From positions 1 through 64,000 of the forward strand of contig DASXOJ010000287.1 of NCBI GenBank assembly GCA_036494465.1: a stretch of 64,000 nucleotides of DNA, written 5' to 3'. Under the pieces are notes generated by a model. The model was given only the letters and a program-made list of their open reading frames with translations, had not been told where the DNA came from and searched no databases. The position numbers and the translations under genes are program-made. Positions 41,784-50,151 of the stretch are shown here, in pieces. Each line of letters opens with the position of its first letter. The first letter of the stretch is position 1. This DNA comes from CAJCJE01 sp036494465. Its GTDB lineage: Bacteria; Actinomycetota; Actinomycetes; Mycobacteriales; Pseudonocardiaceae.

Positions 41784-43364
41784 ATGGTTGCGGACAATTC
41801 TGCTGGCGGCGATCCGTCGGCTCCGAGACGGCTGGGTTCGGCGGCGGACGTCCAGAAAGCCGAGGAGACGTACGCGCAGGGCCTGGAACAGGCTTACGGG
41901 AAGCTGCCGTCGTTCGCGAATATTCCGCGCATTGACGCGGGCATTGATGCCAGCATCAAGAAGAGCATCGACTCGTATGCGCAGCAGCAGTACCAACAGT
42001 TGCTTTCGGCGGATCTCGAAACGCAGGCGGCGCCGAATTTCTCCGGGCACAACTACGCCGCTTACACGGCGACGCAGCTCAAGCAGATGGTCGCCACGAA
42101 CATGGATCCGAGCGCGGCCGGGGAGACAGCGTCGGCGTGGAACGACATCGGCAACGACTATGTGACTGTCGCGCAGGGGCTTGGCCACGCGGCCAACGGT
42201 AGCGAGTACGGCTGGCAGGGCGCGGCGGGCGACGCTACGCGGGATTTCATCGGCGGGGTGTCGAAGTGGGCGGGCGCGGCTGGTCAGGGGGCGCAACTGG
42301 CTGGGAACCGGCTCGCCGTGCAGTCGGAGGCGGCGTCGACGGCGAAGAACTCGATGCCGACCAGTCCGACCGAGCCGCCGACCTCGGCTGATATCTCGTC
42401 GGCGATGTTGCAGGGCGGGTTCAATCCGGCTATCGGCGCCGCGAAGTTGAATGCGCAGTTCGCGCAGGCTGCGGCTGATCATGCCGAGGCCGTGCAGGCG
42501 GCGAAGGTTTATGACTCGTCATTGGCGACGTCCGGCCAGAAGTTTCCGGCGTTCAACGCGCCGCCGACCTTCGATGTTGCCACGCAGGGTGGGTCGAGTG
42601 CGCCTGCTGGCGGGAGCGGTGGGCCGGGGTTGGGCGCCGCGGGGAATGTGCCTCACGCCAACTCGACTGTGCGGGGTGGCGGCTCCTCTGCGAGCGGGGC
42701 TGGGGCCGGGGTGCAGGGAGGTGGGGCGGCGTCGGTGACGCGGCCGCTTGTGGCCTCGGGATCGGGGGCAGGGGGGCCGGGTTCGGGTGGCGGGCAGGCC
42801 GGGGTTGATCCGGGTGCCACGAGTACGACGACCACCTCCACGTCGAGCGCAGGGAATCCAGGCGCAGGGAATCCGAGCACGGGCAATCCGAGCACGGGGA
42901 ACCCGGGTGCGTCGAACCTGGGCGGCGCCAATCCGGGCGGCTCCAATTCGGCTGGGAATGGGTGGTCCGGTTCTGGTTCGGGGAGTGGGTGGAGCTCGGA
43001 TCCGTCGTTTTCCGGGAGTTTGGTGGGCGACGGTGGAGCCGTGCTTGGTGGGGGTGCTGGGCGCGGGTTGCCGGGCGGGGTTTCCGGGGGTGGCGTCGGA
43101 CGTGGTGGGTTTGGCAACGAGGGCGGATCTGCCAATGGGGGCGGGCGGAGTGGAGTCGGGGCTGTTGGTGAGGAGGAGATGGAGGGTGGCGTTGGGGGTC
43201 GAACTGGCGCTGCTGGGCAGCCGGGTGGGGCGGGGATGATGCCTCGGGGCTCCGGGAAAGGCGAGGACTCCGAGCACAGGCGGCCGAGCTACTTGCAGAA
43301 CCCGGATCCGAACGCGACTTTCGGCTCGGACGAGTACGTTGTGCCGCCGGTCATTGGTGAGTGA
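41784..43364 (+). CDS. PPE-like protein with Gly-rich low-complexity tail
   Basis: A 526-residue protein. The first 240 or so residues are a helical PPE-like domain that includes a W-x-G turn in 'YGWQGAAGDATRDFIGGVSK' (about residues 145-165). From about residue 265 it becomes a Gly/Ser/Ala-rich tail with short repeats such as 'GNPGAGNPSTGNPSTGNPGA', ending in 'YLQNPDPNATFGSDEYVVPP', a motif common at the ends of Pseudonocardiales ESX proteins. GGGAGGGGCGG precedes the ATG at 41784, preferred to a GTG at 41763 that overlaps the previous stop. It is probably exported by a type VII system and escorted by EspG from the next gene. Confidence 0.82.
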   Translation: MVADNSAGGDPSAPRRLGSAADVQKAEETYAQGLEQAYGKLPSFANIPRIDAGIDASIKKSIDSYAQQQYQQLLSADLETQAAPNFSGHNYAAYTATQLKQMVATNMDPSAAGETASAWNDIGNDYVTVAQGLGHAANGSEYGWQGAAGDATRDFIGGVSKWAGAAGQGAQLAGNRLAVQSEAASTAKNSMPTSPTEPPTSADISSAMLQGGFNPAIGAAKLNAQFAQAAADHAEAVQAAKVYDSSLATSGQKFPAFNAPPTFDVATQGGSSAPAGGSGGPGLGAAGNVPHANSTVRGGGSSASGAGAGVQGGGAASVTRPLVASGSGAGGPGSGGGQAGVDPGATSTTTTSTSSAGNPGAGNPSTGNPSTGNPGASNLGGANPGGSNSAGNGWSGSGSGSGWSSDPSFSGSLVGDGGAVLGGGAGRGLPGGVSGGGVGRGGFGNEGGSANGGGRSGVGAVGEEEMEGGVGGRTGAAGQPGGAGMMPRGSGKGEDSEHRRPSYLQNPDPNATFGSDEYVVPPVIGE

Positions 43365-44083
43365 TGGATGATCGGCTGAGCCTGTCCCTCGCTGCCGTCG
43401 ACATCGTGTGGGAGGACCTGGCGCTGGGGGCTGTTCCGACTCCGTTCGAGATCCGGTCAGTCGGGATGAGCGTGGACGAGCGGTCGGCTGTTCGGCGCGA
43501 GGTGTGGGCGGATCTGACGGCGCGCGGGTTGGCTCGGCGGGGGCGGTTGGAGCCGCAGGTCGAGGATCGGCTTGCTGTGTTGGTTCGGTTCACGTCGGCG
43601 ATCAGCGTGTTCGGTGTGTTGGACGACGAGCGGATGTTGCGGGCGCGGGTTTCCGGGAATGGCCGGTTCGCGGTGCTCGCTGTGCAGGACGAGACGGATC
43701 TGCACGTCGAGGTGGTCGAGTCGCATCGGTTGATCGCCTCGATTCTCGGGTTGTTGCCTGCTGCGCAGCCGTTTCCTGGGCGACCCGTCAAGGTGCTGGA
43801 CGACGAGCCCGGGTTCACGCGCGACGACGAGGCGGCGCGGCGGATTCTTGCGGTGAAACGGGAACGGGCCGGGTATTTCACGGCGCACGGGCTGGACCGG
43901 CGTGGCCGGTCGGTGCGGTCGCCGGAGCTGGCGTGGACGGACACGGTCAAGGGGCGCTTCGTGTCGCGGTCGCGGACGACTCGCGATGGCACGCGGTTCA
44001 CGACGCACGAACCGGGGAGCTATCCGACGTTGGTGACGGCGCTGCGCGAGCTCGTCGCCTGGATACGCGCGGACGGTCGCTGA
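43364..44083 (+). CDS. ESX secretion-associated protein EspG
   Basis: A 239-residue EspG-family cytosolic chaperone. In mycobacteria EspG binds the tip of PPE proteins and keeps PE/PPE pairs soluble until export. 'LSLAAVDIVWEDLALGAVP' and 'PFEIRSVGMSVDERSAVR' at the N terminus, 'GLARRGRLEPQVEDRLAVLV' and the C-terminal 'GRFVSRSRTTRDGTRFTTHE' are typical of the actinobacterial EspG family. The ATG at 43364 overlaps the PPE-like gene's TGA (a GTG at 43361 is also possible). Its specific client is presumably the PPE-like protein encoded just before it. No EccC, EccB, EccD or mycosin gene is in the window. Confidence 0.88.
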   Translation: MDDRLSLSLAAVDIVWEDLALGAVPTPFEIRSVGMSVDERSAVRREVWADLTARGLARRGRLEPQVEDRLAVLVRFTSAISVFGVLDDERMLRARVSGNGRFAVLAVQDETDLHVEVVESHRLIASILGLLPAAQPFPGRPVKVLDDEPGFTRDDEAARRILAVKRERAGYFTAHGLDRRGRSVRSPELAWTDTVKGRFVSRSRTTRDGTRFTTHEPGSYPTLVTALRELVAWIRADGR

Positions 44084-44176
44084 TCAGTCGCGGCGGTCCA
44101 GGCAGGCGAGTACGGCGAGGACGCGGCGGTTGGTGTCGTCGTCGGCGTGGACGCCGAGTTTGGCAAGAAGAGCATT
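44084..44176 (-). pseudogene. C-terminal relic of a LuxR/NarL-type regulator
   Basis: Thirty minus-strand codons read 'NALLAKLGVHADDDTNRRVL' then 'AVLACLDRRD' and stop at TGA (44084-44086). 'ILAKLGV-DRT-A---A---' is the recognition helix and end of LuxR-type HTH domains, so this is the last 30 residues of such a regulator. The rest is missing, and the membrane-protein gene at 44147 begins inside the relic on the opposite strand. Confidence 0.6.
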
Positions 44177-44776
44177 CGGAACGCGCTGATTGTCATTGCC
44201 GGTTGCGACATTGTGGGGCCGCTGGCGTTGTTTTATCTGTTGCGGGCGGCTGGGTTGAGCGTGTTGGTCGCGTCGTTGGTGGTGTGCGTGGTGCCGCTCG
44301 CGAGCATCGCGGTGCAGTTCGTGCGGCGTCGCCAGTTGGATCAGGTGGCGTGCCTGACCATCGGGGTGTTGCTGCTGGCGGTGGTGTTGGCGCTGGTGAG
44401 CAACGACCAACGGCTGGCGCTGGCCAGGGACGGGTTCATCACCGGGATCATCGGCGTTTGGGCGGTGGGCTCGCTGTTGTCGCGTCGACCGCTGTATTTC
44501 GTGCTGGCTCGGCCGTTCGGCGAGGAGCCGGATGAGGACTGGGATGCGCAGTGGGCCGGTGACGCGGGATTTCGGCACCGGATTCGGACCATCACGTCGG
44601 TGTGGGGGATCGGGCTGGCGCTCGACGCGCTCGGCAAGGTCGCGCTCGCCTACACGCTGCCGGTGAATGTGGTGCCGGGGATCGCCGGGATCCAGTACGC
44701 GCTGGTGTTCTGCGGGCTCGTCTACTTCACGGTGCGTTACGTGCGCGGCGCAGGCGAGCAGGCGAAAATCGACTAG
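44147..44776 (+). CDS. VC0807-like integral membrane protein (paralogue)
   Basis: A 209-residue membrane protein with about six spans ('NALIVIAGCDIVGPLALFYL', 'LLLAVVLALVSND', 'GIIGVWAVGSLLSRRPLYFV', 'YALVFCGLVYFTVRYV'). It is related to the protein at 6828-7676 by its 'SRRPLYFVLARPF' and 'DWDAQWAGDAGFRHRIRTI' segments. The first residues ('MDAEFGKKS') are encoded antisense to a LuxR relic, so the natural start has probably been replaced by a GTG in the relic. The true start is uncertain and no ribosome binding site is clear. The function is unknown. Confidence 0.65.
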   Translation: MDAEFGKKSIRNALIVIAGCDIVGPLALFYLLRAAGLSVLVASLVVCVVPLASIAVQFVRRRQLDQVACLTIGVLLLAVVLALVSNDQRLALARDGFITGIIGVWAVGSLLSRRPLYFVLARPFGEEPDEDWDAQWAGDAGFRHRIRTITSVWGIGLALDALGKVALAYTLPVNVVPGIAGIQYALVFCGLVYFTVRYVRGAGEQAKID

Positions 44777-44811
44777 ACCTGGACCGGGGTGGAGGTTGCA
44801 GGATTGCGGAC

Positions 44812-46191
44812 GTGGCAGCGACGACGGCGAGACCGAGCAGGACCAAGAGCACACTGTGGACGCCAGCGCGACGCTTCACCACGATCGGTCTTGTCGTTGT
44901 GATGACGTTGATCGCGTTCGAGTACCTGGGGGTCGCGACCGCGTTGCCAACGTTGGTTGCGAGTTTGCATGGTGGGCGGCTCTATGCCTGGCCGATCACG
45001 GCGTTCTCGGCGGCCAGCGCGATCGGGTCGGCGGTGGCGGGGCGGTGGGCTGACCGGCGTGGTCCTGCGGCGCCGCTGTTGACGTCGATCGCCCTGTTCT
45101 GCGCGGGACTGGTGGTCGCGGGGACCGCTGTGGACATGCCGGTGCTGTTGGTGGGGCGGATTGTGCAGGGGGTTGGCGCCGGTGCGGCGACCGTCGCGAT
45201 GTACGTGCTGATCGCGCAGGTTTACGAGAAGAGCGATCGGCCTGCGATGTCGGCAGTGCTGGCCGGGGCTTGGGTGGTTCCTTCGCTGATCGGGCCGGTG
45301 GTCGCGGGGTTTGTGACCGTCGCGTTCGGCTGGCGGTGGGTATTTCTGGGGCTGGTGCCGTTGCTGGTGCTGGGGACGGTGTTCGTGGTTCCTGTGGTCC
45401 GGCGGTTGACACCGCCGAGCCGGGGTGTGAACCGCCAGTTGCGGAAGGGGCTGGTGCTGGCGGCGGTCGCCGCTGCGGTGGGGGTTGCGGCAATCACGGC
45501 GGGGGCGCAGCAGTTGGACTGGGTGAGCGCGCCGGTGATCGCGGTCGGGCTGGTGCTGACCGTGTTCGCGGTGCGGCGGCTGCTGCCGAGGGGCACGTTC
45601 CGGGCCGGGCGCGGGTTGCCGTCGGTGGTGTTGTCCAGGGGGATGATGGCGGGCGCCTACGACGCGGCCGAGGCGTACGTGCCGCTGGCGCTGACCGCTG
45701 TGCACGGGCTGACGCCGTCCCTGGCCGGGCTGCCGTTGACGATCGGGGCGCTGGGCTGGTCGGCAGCGTCGGCATGGCAGGGTCGTTATGCGCACCTGTC
45801 CAGGTCGAAGCTGTTGCAGGTGGCGATGGTGCTGGTCGGGGTGGGCATCGCCGGGGTCTCGCTGGTCGCGTTGCGTCAGGTGCCCAGCTGGGTGGTGTTC
45901 CCGGCGTGGGTGTTCGCGGGAACCGGGATGGGCATCGGCATGCCTGCGGTTGCCGTGCTGGTGCTGGGGCAGTCGCCCGACGACGAGCAGGGCTTCAACT
46001 CCTCCGCCGTGCAGTTGGCCGAGGTGATGGGCTCGGTGATCCTGGTCGGGCTGGGTGGGGTGCTGATCAACATGCTGGGCTCGACCAGTCACCCCGGTGG
46101 TCCGCTGTTGCTGTTCGACCTGGTGCTGGCTGGAGTGGCGGTGCTGGGTGCGCTGATTCCGGGTGGGCGGACGCAGCCGGTGAGTCGTTGA
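44812..46191 (+). CDS. MFS transporter (drug:H+ antiporter type)
   Basis: A 459-residue major facilitator protein. It begins with a basic cytoplasmic tail, then the first span 'TIGLVVVMTLIAFEYLGVAT'. Motif A is 'GRWADRRGPAAPLL' in loop 2-3, 'VGRIVQGVGAGAATVAMYVL' corresponds to motif B (R-x-x-Q-G-x-G-A), and 'GAWVVPSLIGPVVAGFV' to motif C (G-x-x-x-G-P-x-x-G-G), which marks exporters. At least 12 spans are visible. GTG start at 44812, 36 bp after the membrane protein gene. It is probably an efflux pump for lipophilic compounds; substrate unknown. Confidence 0.88.
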   Translation: MAATTARPSRTKSTLWTPARRFTTIGLVVVMTLIAFEYLGVATALPTLVASLHGGRLYAWPITAFSAASAIGSAVAGRWADRRGPAAPLLTSIALFCAGLVVAGTAVDMPVLLVGRIVQGVGAGAATVAMYVLIAQVYEKSDRPAMSAVLAGAWVVPSLIGPVVAGFVTVAFGWRWVFLGLVPLLVLGTVFVVPVVRRLTPPSRGVNRQLRKGLVLAAVAAAVGVAAITAGAQQLDWVSAPVIAVGLVLTVFAVRRLLPRGTFRAGRGLPSVVLSRGMMAGAYDAAEAYVPLALTAVHGLTPSLAGLPLTIGALGWSAASAWQGRYAHLSRSKLLQVAMVLVGVGIAGVSLVALRQVPSWVVFPAWVFAGTGMGIGMPAVAVLVLGQSPDDEQGFNSSAVQLAEVMGSVILVGLGGVLINMLGSTSHPGGPLLLFDLVLAGVAVLGALIPGGRTQPVSR

Positions 46192-46224
46192 TCCCTACCC
46201 GGTCGGGTTACCCTTGCTTACGCG

Positions 46225-47454
46225 ATGGCCTACCTCGACCACGCCGCGACGACTCCGATGCTTGCGGAGGCCGCGGCCGCACTGACCAGTGCTTTGCCCC
46301 TCGTGGGCAACGCGTCGTCCCTGCACACCTCCGGGCGGCGGGCCAGACGCGCGGTGGAGGAGGCTCGCGAGGACATCGCGGACGCCCTCGGCGCCCGGCC
46401 GTCGGAAGTGATTTTCACCACCGGCGGCACGGAGAGCGACAACCTCGCGGTCAAGGGCATCTTCTGGGCGCGGCACACGGCCGACCCGAAGCGCCGCCGC
46501 ATTCTGGCCTCGTCGGTCGAGCACCACGCGGTGCTGGACTCAGTGCAGTGGCTGGTCGACGAGCAGGGCGCCGAGGTGACCTGGCTGGAAGTGGACGACT
46601 TCGGCCGGGTGCATGCGGACACGCTGGCCGCTGCCATCGGTGAGGACCCGGACTCGGTCGCGCTGGCCACGGTGATGTGGGCGAACAACGAGGTCGGGAC
46701 CGTCAATCCGATCCGTGAGCTCGCCGCGACCGCCGCGCAGCACGGGGTGCCGTTGCACACGGACGCGGTGCAGGCGGTCGGCGCGCTGCCGGTCGATTTC
46801 GCGCGGTCGGGCGCCTCGGCATTGACCATGACCGGGCACAAGCTGGGTGGACCGTTCGGGGTCGGCGTGCTGCTGCTCGGGCGCGACGTCGCGTGCACGC
46901 CGCTTTCGCACGGTGGCGGGCAGGAGCGGGACGTGCGGTCGGGCACGCTGGACGTGCCGGGCATCGTCTCGCTGGCGGTCGCGGTACGGGCCGCTGTGCG
47001 CGACCGGGAGGAGTCCGTGCGCCGGGAGACGGCGCTGCGCGACCGATTGATCGGCGTGCTGCGCGAGGCCGTGCCGGACATCGTGCTCAACGGCGACCCT
47101 GGCGAGTCCACTGTGGATGACGGACCCTCGCGGCTGCCGGGCAACGTGCACGTGACCGTGCCGGGGTGTGAGGGCGACAGCCTGCTGATGTTGCTGGACG
47201 CCAACGGGATCGAGTGTTCGACCGGGTCGGCCTGCACGGCGGGCGTCGCTGAGCCGAGCCATGTGCTGCTGGCGATGGGCGCGGACCGGATCGCCGCACG
47301 CGGGTCGCTGCGGTTCTCGCTCGGGCACACGTCGACCGACGCGGACGTCGACGAGGTCGCCGCCGCCATCGGCCCGGCCGTGACCAGGGCCAGGGGCGCG
47401 GGGCTGGCTGGATTGAGCCGGGCGGCACGCGATGCCGCCGAGATGGAGGTTTGA
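46225..47454 (+). CDS. Cysteine desulfurase (IscS/NifS family)
   Basis: A 409-residue PLP enzyme that removes sulfur from cysteine and holds it as a persulfide. 'YLDHAATTPM' is the N-terminal signature, 'SVEHHAVLDSVQWL' contains the His stacking on PLP, Lys206 in 'MTGHKLGGPFG' forms the Schiff base, and Cys337 in 'CSTGSACTAGV' is the persulfide carrier. The gene ends a few bases before mnmA, so its main local client is the tRNA thiolase. The Fe-S cluster (isc/suf) scaffold genes are not present. It matches the Rv3025c position (from memory). Confidence 0.95.
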   Translation: MAYLDHAATTPMLAEAAAALTSALPLVGNASSLHTSGRRARRAVEEAREDIADALGARPSEVIFTTGGTESDNLAVKGIFWARHTADPKRRRILASSVEHHAVLDSVQWLVDEQGAEVTWLEVDDFGRVHADTLAAAIGEDPDSVALATVMWANNEVGTVNPIRELAATAAQHGVPLHTDAVQAVGALPVDFARSGASALTMTGHKLGGPFGVGVLLLGRDVACTPLSHGGGQERDVRSGTLDVPGIVSLAVAVRAAVRDREESVRRETALRDRLIGVLREAVPDIVLNGDPGESTVDDGPSRLPGNVHVTVPGCEGDSLLMLLDANGIECSTGSACTAGVAEPSHVLLAMGADRIAARGSLRFSLGHTSTDADVDEVAAAIGPAVTRARGAGLAGLSRAARDAAEMEV

Positions 47455-47459
47455 GCACG

Positions 47460-48548
47460 ATGCGGGTGTTGGCCGCGATGAGTGGCGGAGTCGATTCGGC
47501 CGTCGCCGCTGCGCGAGCGGTGCAGGCCGGGCACGAGGTGGTCGGTGTACACCTCGCGTTGTCGGCGAAGCCGGGAACGTTGCGCACTGGTTCACGCGGC
47601 TGTTGCACGATCGAGGACTCGCGCGACGCGCGGCGGGCCGCCGACGTGCTCGGTATCCCGTTCTACGTCTGGGATTTCGCCGAGCGGTTCACCGAAGAGG
47701 TGGTCGAGGACTTCGTCGCCGAGTACGCGGCGGGTCGCACGCCGAACCCGTGCGTGAAGTGCAACGAGAAGATCAAGTTCGCGGCACTGCTCGACCGCGC
47801 GATCGGCCTCGGCTTCGACGCGGTGTGCACCGGTCACTACGCACGGTTGTCCACTGTGGACGATGAGCCGGAGTTGCGGCGCAGCGCGGACGACGGCAAG
47901 GACCAGTCCTATGTGCTCGCCTCGCTGCGCGCGGACCAGTTGCGGCACGCCATGTTCCCGCTGGGTGACTCGACCAAGCCGCAGGTGCGCGAGGAGGCGG
48001 CGCTGCGCGGGCTGGCGGTCGCGGACAAGCCCGACAGCCACGACATCTGCTTCATCCCGGACGGCGACACGCGCGCGTTCCTGACCAAGCGGCTCGGTGA
48101 ACGACCGGGTGTGCTGGTCGACGACGAGACCTCCGAGGTGATCGGTGAGCACGGCGGCGTGCACGGGTTCACTATTGGCCAGCGCAAGGGCATCGGCGTG
48201 CAGGCGCCCGCCGCCAACGGCCGGCCGCGTTACGTGCTGTCGCTGGAGCCGGTGAGCGGCACGGTGCGGGTTGGCTCGGCGGAGCGGCTGTCGGTGACCG
48301 AGATCGTCGCGGGCAAACCGGTGTGGCCCTCTGGTTCGAGCCTGGCCGAGCCGACCGACTGCGTCGCGCAGGTGCGCGCGCACGGTGGATTGGCCAAGGC
48401 GCGGGCTTCGGTCAGCGGCAGCGAGTTGACGGTGATGCTGACCGAGCCGTTGCAGGGTGTCGCGCCCGGCCAGACGGTGGTGCTCTACCGGCCGGACGCG
48501 GCTGGTGACGTGGTGCTGGGCAGCGCCACGATCACTGCGACTGCCTGA
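47460..48548 (+). CDS. mnmA: tRNA-specific 2-thiouridylase MnmA
   Basis: A 362-residue enzyme that thiolates U34 of Lys, Glu and Gln tRNAs. The P-loop is 'MSGGVDSAVAAA' (residues 7-18). Catalytic Cys98 lies in 'NPCVKCNEKIKF' and the persulfide-forming Cys197 in 'SHDICFIPDGD'. Other conserved segments are 'GHYARL', 'KDQSYVLASLRADQLRHAMF' and 'FTIGQRKGIGV'. The ATG at 47460, rather than a TTG at 47451 overlapping the previous stop, starts the conserved sequence. Coupled to the cysteine desulfurase, which supplies its sulfur. A perfect hairpin follows the stop. Confidence 0.96.
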   Translation: MRVLAAMSGGVDSAVAAARAVQAGHEVVGVHLALSAKPGTLRTGSRGCCTIEDSRDARRAADVLGIPFYVWDFAERFTEEVVEDFVAEYAAGRTPNPCVKCNEKIKFAALLDRAIGLGFDAVCTGHYARLSTVDDEPELRRSADDGKDQSYVLASLRADQLRHAMFPLGDSTKPQVREEAALRGLAVADKPDSHDICFIPDGDTRAFLTKRLGERPGVLVDDETSEVIGEHGGVHGFTIGQRKGIGVQAPAANGRPRYVLSLEPVSGTVRVGSAERLSVTEIVAGKPVWPSGSSLAEPTDCVAQVRAHGGLAKARASVSGSELTVMLTEPLQGVAPGQTVVLYRPDAAGDVVLGSATITATA

Positions 48549-48591
48549 GAACCTCGGGCTTCGCGATCGCGATGCGATATCCGCGCTGGAG

Positions 48592-48617
48592 CAGCGATGA
48601 TCAGGTGATCATCGCTG
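48592..48617. terminator. Perfect hairpin between convergent mnmA and hypothetical gene
   Basis: CAGCGATGATCA (48592-48603), GG, then TGATCATCGCTG (48606-48617) is a perfect 12-bp inverted repeat lying between the mnmA stop and the minus-strand hypothetical gene, and containing the latter's stop codon. It can act in both directions. Confidence 0.7.
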
Positions 48618-49049
48618 GGATGACCCTGGTTTAGCCAGCGGTGTCGCTCGTAGCGGCGCTCGTCCCGTCTCCCACCAGTGGCGAGCATCCGCTGCTGCTG
48701 CCTCCATATCGAGACCGCGTCGTCTCGCAGCTTGCTCGCACATCAGGGTCGGGGCGATCATGTCCTGACCGAAGATGATCGACATCCGCGCCTTCTTTTG
48801 CAGTTTCTGGGCCTTCTGCTCGGATTCTTGGGTGCTACGCGCGTCACGGCGCCATTCGACGACATCTGCCGCGATGAACAGGTAGCCGGTTCCCTGCGGA
48901 ATGCTGGCCCCGGGCGATCCACACGGGCATTCATTGTCGGAACATCGACGATTTGGCTTCAGATTCCCGGGGACCTCGAAGTCATCGACTGTTGCCCCGG
49001 TGTCCGGGACCTCGCCTTGCCCCCGTGTTCGACGCCGAAACAGGCCCAT
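48609..49049 (-). CDS. Hypothetical protein with CSDNECPCG motif
   Basis: A 146-residue protein I do not recognise. After a basic N terminus ('MGLFRRRTRGQGEVPDTGAT') comes a cluster of cysteines, 'NRRCSDNECPCGSPGASIPQ' (about residues 30-49), that could bind zinc or form disulfides, then 'GYLFIAADVVEWRRDARSTQ'. A charged helix ('SEQKAQKLQKKARMSIIFGQ') and a Cys- and Arg-containing C-terminal helix follow. A GGAGG nine bases upstream supports the ATG at 49047-49049. No signal peptide or membrane span. Lower G+C than its neighbours and position at an island edge suggest acquisition. Confidence 0.6.
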   Translation of the reverse strand: MGLFRRRTRGQGEVPDTGATVDDFEVPGNLKPNRRCSDNECPCGSPGASIPQGTGYLFIAADVVEWRRDARSTQESEQKAQKLQKKARMSIIFGQDMIAPTLMCEQAARRRGLDMEAAAADARHWWETGRAPLRATPLAKPGSSQR

Positions 49050-49219
49050 TGTCCTTCGCCTCCACCTGGTGATCGGAAAGTTGGCGACGCTCGGTCCAGA
49101 ATGGAGATCAGGAATCGACCGGCGCGACCTCCACCGCACGCCCACCCGTGGATATTAGGGCAGCATCGCGATGCATTTCGGCACAATCGCAGTTCCCGAA
49201 CCAACGGAGAGGCGAGCGC

Positions 49220-50134
49220 TCAGGTGGGCGTCCAGTCGGTGTTGGCGCCGCACAGCACGATGCACGGCAGTTCGCCGGGCACCCGGTCCGCCAGCCAGGC
49301 CGCGAACGGCACGGCGGCGCCGGGTTCGACGGCGAGCCGGAATTCGCTCCACAGCAGATCGCGCGCGGCCAGTAGTTCCTCGTCGGTGACCAGTACCGAC
49401 GTCACCGCGTCGGTGTTGAGAATCGCGAGGTTGAGGTCCTCGGTGCGGTTGGCGCCCAGTGCCGACGAGGCCACCGAGTCCACTGCGGACTCGACAGGGT
49501 GGCCCGCGACGCGCGCGTCGTAGAGGCAGCGGCACCCGTCCGGTTCGACGGCGACGACTTGCCGCCCACCCGATCCGAGCACGGCTCCGGAGGCGAGGCC
49601 ACCGCCGCCGACCGACACCACGATCGAGTCGATCTCGGGGTCGTCCGCGACTGCTTCCGCGACGCAGGTGCCCTGGCCCGCGATGATCTCGGGCAGTGCG
49701 AACGGGTGCAGGTACCTGGTGTCCGGATCGGCTTCGGCGACCCGCTGGCCCTCGGCGAACGCGGTCGCGATGAGCTCGAAGGTGACCAGTTCGGCGCCTG
49801 CCGCCCTGATCCTGCGCGCCTTGCCTGCGGGGATGTATTCGGGCGCGTAGATCGTGGCAGGCACGCCGAGGATGGCGGCGGCGGTGGCCACGGCGAGACC
49901 GTGGTTGCCGCCGGACACCGCGATCACCTTCTTGGGCAACGGTCCGGCGAGCAGGGCGTTGACCGCGCCGCGAATCTTGAACGACCCGGTCCGCTGCAGA
50001 TGTTCCAGTTTGAACACCAGTTCGCGACCGTTGTACTCGGTGCGCAGGTTCGGGGTGCGGCGCACGTACGGGGCGATGGTGGTCGCGGCCTTGCGGACAT
50101 CGGCTTCGGTGGGGATCGCGAATGTGGTCACCAC
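49220..50134 (-). CDS. PLP-dependent Ser/Thr dehydratase-fold ammonia-lyase
   Basis: A 304-residue fold-type II PLP enzyme. The Schiff-base lysine is in 'RTGSFKIRGAVNALL' (about residues 47-61), 'VSGGNHGLAVATAAAILGVP' contacts the substrate carboxylate, and 'VVSVGGGGLASGAV' holds the PLP phosphate. No C-terminal ACT regulatory domain is present, so it is catabolic or specialised rather than biosynthetic IlvA. It ends the minus-strand run that starts with PTS IIC, 17 bp after the amidohydrolase gene. Beta-elimination of an amino acid or amino-sugar acid to a keto compound plus ammonia is the inferred reaction. Two GTG codons (50134 or 50131) could start it. Confidence 0.82.
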   Translation of the reverse strand: MVTTFAIPTEADVRKAATTIAPYVRRTPNLRTEYNGRELVFKLEHLQRTGSFKIRGAVNALLAGPLPKKVIAVSGGNHGLAVATAAAILGVPATIYAPEYIPAGKARRIRAAGAELVTFELIATAFAEGQRVAEADPDTRYLHPFALPEIIAGQGTCVAEAVADDPEIDSIVVSVGGGGLASGAVLGSGGRQVVAVEPDGCRCLYDARVAGHPVESAVDSVASSALGANRTEDLNLAILNTDAVTSVLVTDEELLAARDLLWSEFRLAVEPGAAVPFAAWLADRVPGELPCIVLCGANTDWTPT

Positions 50135-50151
50135 CCGATCGTGCCTGCGGA

